Source: an uncultured Muribaculaceae bacterium (GTDB lineage: Bacteria; Bacteroidota; Bacteroidia; Bacteroidales; Muribaculaceae). Taken from it: a stretch of DNA of 64,000 nucleotides. How positions within the stretch are numbered: position 1 is the stretch's first letter; each line of letters begins with the position of its first letter. The notes beneath the pieces were generated by a model. It had not been told where the DNA came from and made no database searches. It worked only from the letters and a program-made list of their open reading frames with translations. The stretch is from the NCBI GenBank assembly GCA_910584055.1, contig CAJTZS010000001.1:62001-126000 (forward strand). The letters are read 5' to 3'. The translations under genes were made by a program, and so were the position numbers. Shown here piece after piece: positions 8,133-18,000 of this stretch.

Positions 8133-10925
8133 ATGGAGCAGAAACGCCTTTTCCTTCTCGATGCCTATGCACTGATTTTCCGTGCATATTATGCACTAAT
8201 ACGTATGCCGAGGATTACCCAGTCCGGTTTCAACACCTCGGCTATATTCGGTTTCGTGAATACGCTCGAGGAGGTGCTACGTAAGGAGAAACCTTCGCAC
8301 ATCGCGGTGTGTTTCGACCCTGCCGGACCTACTTTCCGTAACGAGGCTTTCGAACAATACAAAGGACAGCGTGAATCCACTCCGGAGGATATAAAACTCT
8401 CGGTGCCTATCATCAAGGAGATTGTGAAGGCTTACAATATCCCGGTGATAGAGGTTGCCGGTTACGAAGCTGATGACGTTATAGGCACTTTGGCAAAAAA
8501 AGCGGAAAAGGAGGGATATACCACATACATGATGACTCCCGACAAGGATTTCGGTCAGCTCGTGTCGCCTTCCATCCTTCAGTATAAACCTTCTTACCGG
8601 GGTCAGGATTTCGAGATACGCGGGGAGAAGGAGGTGTGCGAACGCTACGGAATCAAACGCACCTCACAGGTGATCGATCTCCTCGCCCTCATGGGAGACA
8701 AGATAGACAACATTCCGGGATGTCCCGGAGTAGGGGAGAAGACTGCAATCAAGCTTATCGAAGATTTCGACAGCGTTGACAACCTTGTGGTGAACACCGA
8801 CAAGCTGAAAGGTGCTTTGAAAAAGAAGGTGGAGGAAAACAAGGAGGAAATTCTTTTCTCAAAATACCTTGCCACTATCTGCACGGATGTTCCGACGGAT
8901 ACCGACGTTGAACAGCTTGTCAGGAAACCTGTTGACCGCGAGAAACTGTTTACAATATTCAAGGAGCTGGAATTCAAGAGTCTCATAGACCGGGTGGGAA
9001 GGAGACTCAATGCTGAAGAGAAACCTTTCATCAATGCCCAGAAACCGAAACAGACTGACGGGACTCTTTCATTATTCGACGATTATGAACTGGAACAGCC
9101 CGAACCGGCTGAGCCACCAGCAACTTTAGCTTCGACGGATAATTCATATCTATACATCGACAATTCTGACAAGCTGCGTAAATTTGCCGCCGCCGGAGCA
9201 GGGAAAGGGAGTTGCGGAATATTCATGGCGGCCGAGGGAGAGAACGATGTTTCCGCGGAATGGATAGGGACAGCCGTCGCCTTCGCACCAGGAGTCGGTG
9301 CATATATCCCTTCTTCGTTCGAAGAGGGGAAGATATGGATTCTCGATCTGATGGCACGGCCGGACATAATGAAAATCAGTTCCAATGCGAAACGTGACTA
9401 TGTGGTGGCAGCACGCGCAAGAAAAGATGGAGAGACTGCGCTCGTCAATTATTTCGATGTCTCACTCGCCCATTATCTGCTGCAGCCGGAAATGCGCCAT
9501 TCCATAGAAAATTTGTCAGTGACATACATTAACTACGAAATGCAGGCAAATCCGGGAGCATCTTCCACACGTCGCGGTTCCAAGGTGTGGACCTTCAAGG
9601 AAGTTGCCAAAGACAAGATTACTTTATGGACATGCGAGAACGCCGACATCGCCCTCCGGCTGCATCCCGTTCTTGAAAATGAAGTAAAGAAAGAAAACAT
9701 GCAGTCCCTCCTTTTCGACGTTGAACTCCCCCTCGTGGAGGTTCTCGCCGACATGGAGCTTACCGGTGTGCGTATAGACGTAAACGCCCTCAACGATGCC
9801 GCCCACGGCATGGAAGTCCGCATTAACGACATCGAAAAGGAGGTGTGGGAAATGGCAGGGGAGGAATTCAACGTAGGTTCTCCCTCAAAGGTAGGCGAAA
9901 TACTGTTCGACAAACTTGAACTTGACCCTAAAGCTAAAAAGACGAAGACCGGTCAATATTCCACGAGTGAGGAAGTGCTGGAAAAATTAGTGAGCAAGCA
10001 CCCAATCGTTACCAAGATAATGGAATTCCGTGCCCTCAAGAAACTTTACACCACTTATCTGACGGCGCTTCCCGCCGCCATCAACCCTGCCACAGGGAAA
10101 GTGCATACCAACTATAACCAGACGGTGACGGCAACGGGAAGGATCTCCTCCACCGCCCCTAACCTTCAGAACATACCCGTCCGTGACGATGAAGGGAGGG
10201 AGATACGCCGGGCGTTCATCGCGGATACAGGCCATCTGTTCCTCTCGGCCGACTATTCGCAGATAGAGTTGCGTCTTGTAGCGGATTTTGCCGATGACGA
10301 GACTATGCTTCAGGCATTCCGCAACGGCGACGACATACACGCCATCACGGCAGCCAAGATTTACCACAAAAATCCGGAAGAAGTTAGCGACAACGAACGC
10401 CGCAAAGCCAAGACAGCCAATTTCGGAATCATATACGGCATATCAGCCTTCGGTCTCTCCAACCGTCTGAACATACCCCGCGCTGAAGCAAAAGAGATCA
10501 TAGACTCCTATTTCGCCACATTCCCGACCATACACAAATACATGTCGGATTCTGTGGAACACGCACGTGAAACCGGCTACGTGGAGACCCGCATGGGACG
10601 CAAACGCTATCTCCCGGACATCAACTCGAAAAATCCGGTTGTGCGCGGCTATGCCGAACGTAACGCCATCAACGCTCCTATTCAGGGATCGGCAGCAGAC
10701 ATAATAAAACGCGCCATGGTCGACATAGCGCGAGAGATGAAACAGAAAAACATGAAATCGCGGATGATCATGCAGGTTCACGATGAATTGAACTTCGATG
10801 TCTTGCCCGAAGAATTACCGGCAATGCAAGAGATGGTTGAGCGGCTGATGGAGAACGCCTACCACGGCCGGGTGACACTCACCGCCTCCTGCGGAGTGGC
10901 CGACAACTGGCTCGACGCCCATTAA
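8133..10925 (+). CDS. polA: DNA polymerase I
   Basis: A 930-aa family A polymerase that fills gaps and removes RNA primers. The N-terminal 5' nuclease domain shows LLDAYAL, FDPAGPTFR, YEADDVIG and TPDKDFGQ. The C-terminal polymerase domain shows SADYSQIELR (motif A), RRKAKTANFGIIYG (motif B) and VHDELNFD (motif C). The intermediate 3'-5' exonuclease domain looks inactive: the usual first strand DTET is replaced by GIFMAAEGEN, although the later NAKRD and FDVSLAHYLL aspartates remain. Loss of proofreading is also known in Taq-type enzymes. It has its own promoter and terminator, so it is probably monocistronic. Confidence 0.97.
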   Translation: MEQKRLFLLDAYALIFRAYYALIRMPRITQSGFNTSAIFGFVNTLEEVLRKEKPSHIAVCFDPAGPTFRNEAFEQYKGQRESTPEDIKLSVPIIKEIVKAYNIPVIEVAGYEADDVIGTLAKKAEKEGYTTYMMTPDKDFGQLVSPSILQYKPSYRGQDFEIRGEKEVCERYGIKRTSQVIDLLALMGDKIDNIPGCPGVGEKTAIKLIEDFDSVDNLVVNTDKLKGALKKKVEENKEEILFSKYLATICTDVPTDTDVEQLVRKPVDREKLFTIFKELEFKSLIDRVGRRLNAEEKPFINAQKPKQTDGTLSLFDDYELEQPEPAEPPATLASTDNSYLYIDNSDKLRKFAAAGAGKGSCGIFMAAEGENDVSAEWIGTAVAFAPGVGAYIPSSFEEGKIWILDLMARPDIMKISSNAKRDYVVAARARKDGETALVNYFDVSLAHYLLQPEMRHSIENLSVTYINYEMQANPGASSTRRGSKVWTFKEVAKDKITLWTCENADIALRLHPVLENEVKKENMQSLLFDVELPLVEVLADMELTGVRIDVNALNDAAHGMEVRINDIEKEVWEMAGEEFNVGSPSKVGEILFDKLELDPKAKKTKTGQYSTSEEVLEKLVSKHPIVTKIMEFRALKKLYTTYLTALPAAINPATGKVHTNYNQTVTATGRISSTAPNLQNIPVRDDEGREIRRAFIADTGHLFLSADYSQIELRLVADFADDETMLQAFRNGDDIHAITAAKIYHKNPEEVSDNERRKAKTANFGIIYGISAFGLSNRLNIPRAEAKEIIDSYFATFPTIHKYMSDSVEHARETGYVETRMGRKRYLPDINSKNPVVRGYAERNAINAPIQGSAADIIKRAMVDIAREMKQKNMKSRMIMQVHDELNFDVLPEELPAMQEMVERLMENAYHGRVTLTASCGVADNWLDAH

Positions 10926-10956
10926 TCAAACATTTCACATTAAAAATTACAAAAGT

Positions 10957-10990
10957 AAAGAGGGCTAACCTTCGCGGTCGGCCCTCTCTT
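10957..10990 (+). terminator. Terminator after polA
   Basis: GAGGGC pairs with GCCCTC (10960-10965 with 10981-10986, plus A10959-T10987). An inner ACC/GGT pair continues the stem, and CTTTAATT follows. The T tract is short. Confidence 0.75.
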
Positions 10991-11280
10991 TAATTAAAAT
11001 TAGGTTGAATCAAATCATCTTATTCATATAGTAATTTTGCGAATATTATTGAGTATCAATATTAGATCTCTCTCTTCTTATTAACCTCAAAACATATATA
11101 AGATGAAGCAACCGGATTAATGACTATTAATCTATTTTCTTTCAATATCATTCTTTATATTGCAAAAATATATAAAATTTTATATTATACAAAACAAAAG
11201 ACAAAATAATTTAAAAAATTTTATTAAAAACTTATTTTTTTGTTAAAATAATAGTATATAATACCCCTTAATCACATCTA

Positions 11281-11467
11281 TAAGTATCTTTTACAAATTA
11301 GTTATAGTATTCATGTATTTCTATCAGTTAATGTATCTTTGGCGGCTTTTTGGTGCTTTCCGCCAAGTCTCGTCGGTCACTTAGCCCGCTAAGCTCCCTC
11401 CTCAACTCGCGGAAATCCCGCAAAAATCCTCTCAAATATACATTAACTAATTTGTAAAAGATACTTA
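11281..11467. repeat. 187-bp element with 24-bp terminal inverted repeats (MITE-like)
   Basis: The 24 bases from 11281 are repeated exactly in reverse complement at 11444-11467. Inside, 11327-11340 and the stretch ending near 11447 form a second near-perfect pair (GTTAATGTATCTTT and its complement with one change). The core is GC-rich, unlike the flanks, and holds short hairpins such as GGCGG/CCGCC. There is no coding frame, so it is a non-autonomous mobile repeat or a structured RNA or DNA element. It would need genome-wide comparison to tell which. Confidence 0.7.
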
Positions 11468-11548
11468 ACTCTCAAAATTCCCATTTATCGCTCATACCCA
11501 ATTCACATGCATGGGACTTTGCAAAATTCTATTAATCATGTCGCAAAT

Positions 11549-11630
11549 TGTAGGGATGCACCGGGGTGCATCCGCCAACGACATAATAATCAGGTGCCTA
11601 TCATCGGATGCACCGGGGAGCATCCCTACA
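11549..11630. repeat. Paired GC-rich palindromes forming an imperfect inverted repeat
   Basis: Positions 11554-11573 are a perfect 20-bp palindrome (GGATGCACC/GGTGCATCC). Positions 11606-11625 are the same palindrome with one changed base. The two copies are flanked by TGTAG and CTACA, so the whole 82 bp is also an imperfect inverted repeat. It resembles REP-type intergenic repeats and stands out in very AT-rich DNA. Confidence 0.65.
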
Positions 11631-11699
11631 TTTGAAGATTCTGCGATATCCTCCACATATAGTTGCTCAGACTCAGTATGATGATTTGAATAGTCCTAT

Positions 11700-12180
11700 A
11701 AATTGGTATTTAAGCGGAGGGAAAGGCTGTCGATAAGTTGTAGATAAGTGTCGAAAAAGTGTTGATAAGTCTGTAGAAAAAATTATAATAACTTATAAGG
11801 CGGTATTTTAGGATTTAAATGAATTTTTTATAAGCCTACTTATATTTTAATGCGCAATATTATCCATTGAATAGTTTTCCATTACTTTTCATCAGACTTA
11901 TCTACCGGTTGAGGGAAGGTTTTCTACAGTTTTACACTCTCTGTAATGAAGATTTTATTAACTTTGCAATTGTCTACAGGATGTAAATAAAGTTCACATC
12001 TTTTTGAGAATCAATCATACCCCCTGTAGATAACATGATAATAAAGTTTGACCAGACTTCAATAACTCATATTTCCAAATTTTTATGGAAAAAGTTATTG
12101 GCAGTTATCTACACCATTTATTATTGTTGTTTATTTTTTTATTTAATTTTAATTTTTTCTTATAAACCTAAATAATAAAA
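11700..12180. other. Candidate chromosomal replication origin (DnaA-box cluster)
   Basis: This AT-rich, gene-free DNA has about eight 9-mers close to the DnaA box TTATCCACA. Forward: TTATCTACC 11898, TTTTCTACA 11920, TTATCTACA 12105. Reverse: TGTCGATAA 11728, TGTAGATAA 11739, TGTTGATAA 11760, TGTAGAAAA 11772, TGTAGATAA 12025. Long A/T runs (12120-12180) could serve as the unwinding element. Known: bacterial origins combine DnaA boxes with an AT-rich region, and such boxes are rare by chance. Against it: dnaA is not here, and gene strands do not clearly diverge around this point. Confidence 0.5.
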
Positions 12181-12185
12181 AGCTC

Positions 12186-13118
12186 ATGACACAGGAAGAG
12201 CTACGCGGAGAAATCCTCCGTCTTAAAAAGGAGAAAAATGCGTTGATAATGGCTCACTATTACCAGCGCGATGAAATACAGGAGATAGCCGACTTCATAG
12301 GGGATTCTTTGGCACTGGCCCGTCAAGCGGCAAAAACAGATGCCGATATAATAATGATGTGCGGTGTCCACTTTATGGGGGAGACTGCCAAGATACTATG
12401 TCCCGACAAAAAAGTGTTGGTTCCGGATATGGCTGCCGGATGTTCGCTTGCCGACAGTTGCGATCCTGAGGAGTTCCGTAAATTCGTAGAGGAGCACCCC
12501 GGCTACACGGTGATAAGTTATGTCAATACATCGGCTGCGGTGAAAGCGCATACCGATATAGTCGTAACATCGGGTAATGCACGCAAGATAGTTGAATCCC
12601 TTCCTAAGGATGAGAAAATCATCTTTGGTCCGGATAAGAATCTTGGAGGATATATCAATTCCGTGGCAGACCGTGATATGCTTCTCTGGCCGGGTGCATG
12701 CCATGTTCATGACCGTTTCTCTATAGAAAAAATAATGGAGATGAAGCGTGAGCATCCGGAAGCCAAGATATTAGTGCATCCCGAATGTCGCCGTCCTCTC
12801 CAGCTTATAGCAGACAAAGTAGGGTCAACCGCCGCCCTTCTTGATTTCGCTTCCAAGGACGAAGCTCCCGAATATATAGTTGTCACCGAGAGCGGCATAC
12901 TTTTTGAAATGCGCCGTAAATGTCCAGATAAACGCTTCCTTCCGGCACCTGCGGAGGATTCTGAATGCCAGTGTAACGAGTGCGATTATATGAAACTGAA
13001 TACTCTTGAAAAAGTATATAAGGCATTGCGCGATGAACAGCCGGAAATCATAGTTGACCCTGAAATAGCAGCCAAGGCTATAAAGCCGATAGAACGCATG
13101 CTTTCTTATAATGTGTAA
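12186..13118 (+). CDS. nadA: Quinolinate synthase
   Basis: A 310-aa [4Fe-4S] enzyme that condenses iminoaspartate with dihydroxyacetone phosphate to quinolinate in de novo NAD synthesis. Visible family marks are LIMAHYYQRDEIQEIADF, MCGVHFMGETAKIL (first cluster cysteine), GCSLADSC, SYVNTSAAVKA, VHPECRRP and the C-terminal CQCNECDYMKLNT. Length is normal for the short form. nadB and nadC are not in the window. It lies downstream of the candidate origin and 20 bases before a methyltransferase gene. Confidence 0.97.
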   Translation: MTQEELRGEILRLKKEKNALIMAHYYQRDEIQEIADFIGDSLALARQAAKTDADIIMMCGVHFMGETAKILCPDKKVLVPDMAAGCSLADSCDPEEFRKFVEEHPGYTVISYVNTSAAVKAHTDIVVTSGNARKIVESLPKDEKIIFGPDKNLGGYINSVADRDMLLWPGACHVHDRFSIEKIMEMKREHPEAKILVHPECRRPLQLIADKVGSTAALLDFASKDEAPEYIVVTESGILFEMRRKCPDKRFLPAPAEDSECQCNECDYMKLNTLEKVYKALRDEQPEIIVDPEIAAKAIKPIERMLSYNV

Positions 13119-13138
13119 TCTTTAATGTGCAATGTTTA

Positions 13139-13699
13139 ATGAGCGTTGGATGCACGAGCCGTATAATTGATAGAAAGAAGAAGAATATTGTAGAGCTGTC
13201 TAATTGTTCGGTAGAGGAATACAGGGAGCGAAAGAAATTGCCTTTGAAGGTTATTGCCGACAATGTGCGCTCAATGTATAATATAGGAGCTATCTTCCGA
13301 ACTTCCGATGCATTTCTTGTTGATGAAATAATACTCGGAGGAATTTCAGGTTGTCCTCCCCATCCGGAAATAACAAAGACTGCCTTGGGAGCGGAGGAGA
13401 CAGTGTCGTGGCGTCATGTAGATAATGTTGTGGACGCAGCTGTGAGCTTGAAGGAAGAAGGGTGGAAAATATGCACCCTCGAACAGACTCACAACAGTAC
13501 CCCCCTTGCTGACTTTATTCCTTGCAAAGATGAAAAATATGTACTTATAGTTGGAAATGAAGTGGAAGGGGTGGATCAGCGTCTTGTGGATATGAGTGAT
13601 ACGGTGATTGAAATACCTCAGTATGGAGTGAAACACTCACTCAATGTTTCTTCAAGCGCTTCCATAGCCCTTTGGCAATTTTTTTCCAACATGAAATAA
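13139..13699 (+). CDS. SpoU/TrmH-family RNA methyltransferase
   Basis: A SPOUT-fold S-adenosylmethionine-dependent RNA 2'-O-methyltransferase. Motif 1 is DNVRSMYNIGAIFRTSDAF, motif 2 IVGNEVEGVDQ and motif 3 IPQYGVKHSLNVSSSASIA, the knotted SAM site. I prefer the ATG at 13139 (186 aa) to a GTG at 13127. The first ~20 residues still look unlike the family, which usually begins near SVEEYRERKKLPL. The exact RNA target (tRNA or rRNA) cannot be read from the sequence. Probably co-transcribed with nadA. Confidence 0.9.
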   Translation: MSVGCTSRIIDRKKKNIVELSNCSVEEYRERKKLPLKVIADNVRSMYNIGAIFRTSDAFLVDEIILGGISGCPPHPEITKTALGAEETVSWRHVDNVVDAAVSLKEEGWKICTLEQTHNSTPLADFIPCKDEKYVLIVGNEVEGVDQRLVDMSDTVIEIPQYGVKHSLNVSSSASIALWQFFSNMK

Positions 13700-13722
13700 A
13701 AAAGGCTTAGAGTAAGTTAAAT

Positions 13723-13775
13723 CCTAAAAATAAAAAGAGAGCATTTTCATTAAATGCTCTCTTTTTATTTTTAGG
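13723..13775. terminator. Bidirectional terminator between the methyltransferase gene and recA
   Basis: A perfect 24-bp stem (13723-13746 with 13752-13775) with a 5-base loop. A-rich and T-rich arms give a U tract on either strand, serving the two convergent genes. Confidence 0.95.
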
Positions 13776-13784
13776 TAAGATGAA

Positions 13785-14969
13785 TTAATCTTCTATTTCA
13801 AAGTCATCGCCGAAAAGATCCTCTTCTTGCTCCCTTTCATCCATTTCTTCAATCTCTTCTTCCTCGTTATCCACTTTTATGGATTCTTTTCCGGGAAGGA
13901 AAGGATTCTTCTTGGCTCCTCTCTTTTCCTCTTTTGCCGCATTGAGGGCTGCGTATATTTTTTCAGTCAGTTCCTCTGCAAGATCGGGGTTATCTTCGAT
14001 CACACCTTTCACTGCATCGCGTCCCTGGCCGAGTTTTGAGCCGTTGTATGAGAACCATGCACCGGATTTCTTTACAATGCCGTGTTCCACCGCAAGGTCT
14101 ATAATCTCGCCGGAACGGGAAATTCCTTTGCCGAAGATCATGTCGAATTCGGCACGGGTGAATGGAGGCGCAACCTTGTTCTTCACAACCTTAACCTTGG
14201 TGAGACGTCCTATGGTCTCATCTCCATCCTTTATTGTGGAGGATGCACGGATATCGAGACGGACGGATGCATAGAACTTGAGGGCGTTACCGCCGGTGGT
14301 GGTTTCCGGATTACCGAAGGATATGCCTATCTTCTCACGTATCTGGTTGATGAATATGCAGCAGGTGCGGGTGCGGGATATAGTTCCTGTGAGTTTACGC
14401 ATGGCCTGCGACATAAGGCGTGCGTGAAGTCCCACATTCTTATCTCCCATCTCGCCTTCTATTTCCGCTTTTGGTGTCAACGCCGCAACGGAATCCACCA
14501 CGAGGACATCGATAGCACCGGAGTTGATAAGTTGTTCGGCTATATCAAGAGCCTGCTCGCCGTTGTCCGGTTGCGCTATCCAGAGATTATTCACATCCAC
14601 ACCGAGTTTTTCGGCATAAAAACGGTCGAAAGCATGCTCAGCATCTATGATGGCGCATATTCCTCCCAATTTCTGAGCTTCGGCAATCACATGGATGGCC
14701 AATGTGGTCTTACCTGAAGATTCCGGACCGTAGATTTCGGTTATTCTGCCCCGTGGAAGTCCTCCTACTCCGAGAGCATAGTCAAGACCGATTGATCCGG
14801 TAGGTATAGCTTCCACATCCTGAACGCTGTCATCACCGAGACGCATAACCGTACCGGAACCGAAATCTTTTTCGAGGTGAGCCATTGTCACATCAAGAGC
14901 TTTCAGTTTCTCCGACATATCACTTATTTTTCCGGAAGCTGATGCTTTGGTTATTTTCTTTTTTGCCAT
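13785..14969 (-). CDS. recA: Recombinase A
   Basis: A 394-aa RecA, the ATP-dependent strand-exchange protein of homologous recombination and SOS induction. Walker A is GPESSGKTT, Walker B LVVDSVAALTP, and the L2/DNA-binding region is GNPETTTGGNALKFYAS. It is longer than the typical ~350 aa because of a Lys- then Glu/Asp-rich C-terminal tail (last ~50 residues), the autoregulatory tail found in the family. It is convergent with the methyltransferase gene across a shared terminator. Confidence 0.98.
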   Translation of the reverse strand: MAKKKITKASASGKISDMSEKLKALDVTMAHLEKDFGSGTVMRLGDDSVQDVEAIPTGSIGLDYALGVGGLPRGRITEIYGPESSGKTTLAIHVIAEAQKLGGICAIIDAEHAFDRFYAEKLGVDVNNLWIAQPDNGEQALDIAEQLINSGAIDVLVVDSVAALTPKAEIEGEMGDKNVGLHARLMSQAMRKLTGTISRTRTCCIFINQIREKIGISFGNPETTTGGNALKFYASVRLDIRASSTIKDGDETIGRLTKVKVVKNKVAPPFTRAEFDMIFGKGISRSGEIIDLAVEHGIVKKSGAWFSYNGSKLGQGRDAVKGVIEDNPDLAEELTEKIYAALNAAKEEKRGAKKNPFLPGKESIKVDNEEEEIEEMDEREQEEDLFGDDFEIED

Positions 14970-15001
14970 TGTTACTTATTTATTTGTTTTTTATTTTGAT
15001 G

Positions 15002-15009
15002 CAAATTTA
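15002..15009 (-). promoter_or_regulatory. Probable -7 promoter element of recA
   Basis: On the minus strand this reads TAAATTTG, matching TAnnTTTG, 33 bases ahead of the recA ATG. The -33 element is weak. Confidence 0.4.
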
Positions 15010-15091
15010 TAACAAATAAAAGTAGCATCCTAATATACAGTCAATATTTATGTTTAAATAAATTTAAATGACTGCCACTATATTGCAGCCA

Positions 15092-18000
15092 TTATCTTGT
15101 GGTTTTGTGCAGGCGCGTTCCATCGGAGAGAATGTATATGCCGGTACCGAGACCTTCAAGGGCTTTCGATGCGGGAACATTACTGCGGATTCTTATGCCT
15201 GTGGTTGTGAATACATCTACGGTCCGGTCGTCTAATGTTGACATGATGTCTTCAATACCTGTTCCGGGGTTTTGAGGCGTTTCGAAATATATTGAGGGCG
15301 AAGTGGGGGCTCCGGGGTTGTCATTTCGTATATACGCATGGTAAGCTTTCACTTTACCCCCTGTATTGGAGAAGAGTGAATTTTCAACGGCATGTGTCGC
15401 AACATAGTGACCTTCTTCAACGTCCGTGTCGGAGAGGACGCCGGTCAGGAGTCCGGATGTATATTCCTTTTCACCGGTCTTTTCAGGAATGCCGGTGAAT
15501 TCATATGTATTTGTGTCTATGACATTCACGGAACGGGTGGAAACTCCATCGGAAATCTTCATTACAATGTATGGAGTATATGCGGATAAGGAGGTCTCTT
15601 CATTGTCAAGTGCAATCACATGATAATTTTCGGTAGTCTCATAACCATCGAAACCATACGTGCTATAGAAAGACAGGTTTTCAGGCATATCCTCTTCGGT
15701 TACACCGAACGGGAGTATGATCGTGTCATATTTATTGCCCTCCATTGTCCATATTATTGTCTGTTCCAGAGGGGACATATATGTGAGACGGAAGTTATCG
15801 GTTTTATACCACCAGCCACCGTTTTCATTATATGTTCCGTCTTCGTTGGCTCCAAGTATACCAATTATTATGTCACCGGTTTCGGCTACATCAAATTCAT
15901 ATTCAATTTCAGTGAACGTTGTCTTATCTACGGAAACCTCCAAAGCCTCGCTATGGGAATTTCCGGCGAGAAGGTATACACAGCGAGGGTCGGAAGTGTC
16001 ACCTGTCACAGCCAAAGCCCGGAGTTTGTAATGCCCTGTAGGTAAACCTGGAACTGTCTGTATGACAGGCAAACCTTTGGGCCATGCATTGAAAAGGAAA
16101 TCCTTGTCGCAGTTATCGACGGCGTATGTGGAGTTGGAATTTGGTTTTACGTCAACTTCATCAGCCTTCGCATAATCCCATCCAAAACCGTTGCCCAATT
16201 CAAAACTGTTGTTTATGATTGCGGCTGTGAAATCTGCACCTGCCGTAGTGTTCTGCAGCACGCGGTTACGGAGGAGGCTATAGATTTCATTGGCTTCCGA
16301 CGAACCGTCGCCTACGATATCCTTTGATTCTATCAATGCCCTGTAAGGAGCAATTTCATTTTCCCAGCCTTCGCGAAGATTTTCAGGAAGGGAGTTAACC
16401 TTGTCGGTGGCATCGTCAACGACCTTTTGCAGGAATTCGCAGGTAAGGGCAGGATCCGGTCCGTAATAGATGAGTTCAATGTCATCTAAAAAGAGGCCCG
16501 TGATGGAATTTGTTTTGGTTTTTGAAGCTTCGAAAGTTATTTCACCCTTCTCATCCAATATAAGGTCTAATTCTATTGTATATTTGGAAGGATCTTCCCG
16601 GAAAGATTGTACGGCAAGGGATGCATCATTAGCGGATATTCCTTGTAAATTTGATTTAATGTCCTGACCATTCACTTTCAGCGTAAGAGTTGATTCATTA
16701 AGGTTGAAGTTGTAATGTGCACCTTTTAAACTTAGCTTGTAGAATCCAGGTTTATTGGTATAGTCGGTGTGTTTGAATGACCATACGGTATTGTTATTAT
16801 ATGAAGCATTTGATGCAGTATTATGACAATGCAACACAAGGTTCTTGTCATTCCAAGCATTTGTGCCATTATACTGAATATAAGAAGCGTGCGTTGTCTT
16901 ATTTATCAAACCCACTTCTTTATGATTAGTAGTGCCTGTCCAATTTTCATTGTCGTTAGGTAAGAAACGGTGTCCCCTGATCATGTATGATATATCTACT
17001 CCATTCTTAAGGGAGGCTTTTTCCGTTTCCTTATTAAAGTATTCTTCAACCGATATTATTTCCCATTGCTGAAGCTGGTTTTCTTTGTCGTAGTCAGCTC
17101 CGTCAACGAGATACACCGTTCCGTCGGCATACGTGTTCCCATGCGTCACGGCTGTAAGGTATTTATCACCGAGGGAGAAAGAGAAGCGTCCCTGTCCCTC
17201 ACGATGTGCCTTGAACAAAGCCGGGGAACCGTTGTCTACGAAATAGTTATCACCCAATCCTCCATCGTTGAGGGAGGTTTTAAGTTGATAAGCGTCATTC
17301 TCCTTGTCATAGGCAATTGTGAAGCGTAGCCCGTACTTGTTAAGGACGGCATGCGTTCCCCAATCCGCCCCGGCTGAAAGGAACTCGCCCGTAGCGGAAT
17401 TGCATATGAAGTACTCCTTACCTTCCTCCCAGTAATTCTCGGCGTTTTGAGAGAAAAGGTCATTATCTAAAATATAGTCTGATATGTAGTCGAAATTATT
17501 GTAAATTATGGTTGGAACGAGTTCAACGCCCATAGTGGCGTAACCATCGTGCGAATCCGTGAGCACCCAGTCAGAAAATACGATACCTGTAGGACCTTTC
17601 TTCTCCGCATTCTTGATGACATTTGTAAAATGGGGATTCATATATGTGGCGTTCTCCAGATATGCTTTGGTGTTTTCCGTGTTTATACCACTTTGGTTTA
17701 CTGTGTATGCCCCTGAAGTGAATATCATAGACCAATATGGTTTGTAGACCCCCGTCCTTTTAGCATCGTTGGGCAGCGGTTGGTTGCAGTTATATGTGAA
17801 GAGGTTTGTAACGGAACGTTTTTCCGTCTCAAGTTGTTCTGTATTATCGGGAGAAGAAACGTCGGTGGCGCGGATAACACCTTTTATTGTTGCATCAGAA
17901 GCGTTGGTGGCCGTGACTATGCTGTTTTCAGTCCATTCTTCTTCCGACCCTACCCAATTTGTAAGGTTTCCTGCTTTCGCCACGTGTGCGAAATCTATAC

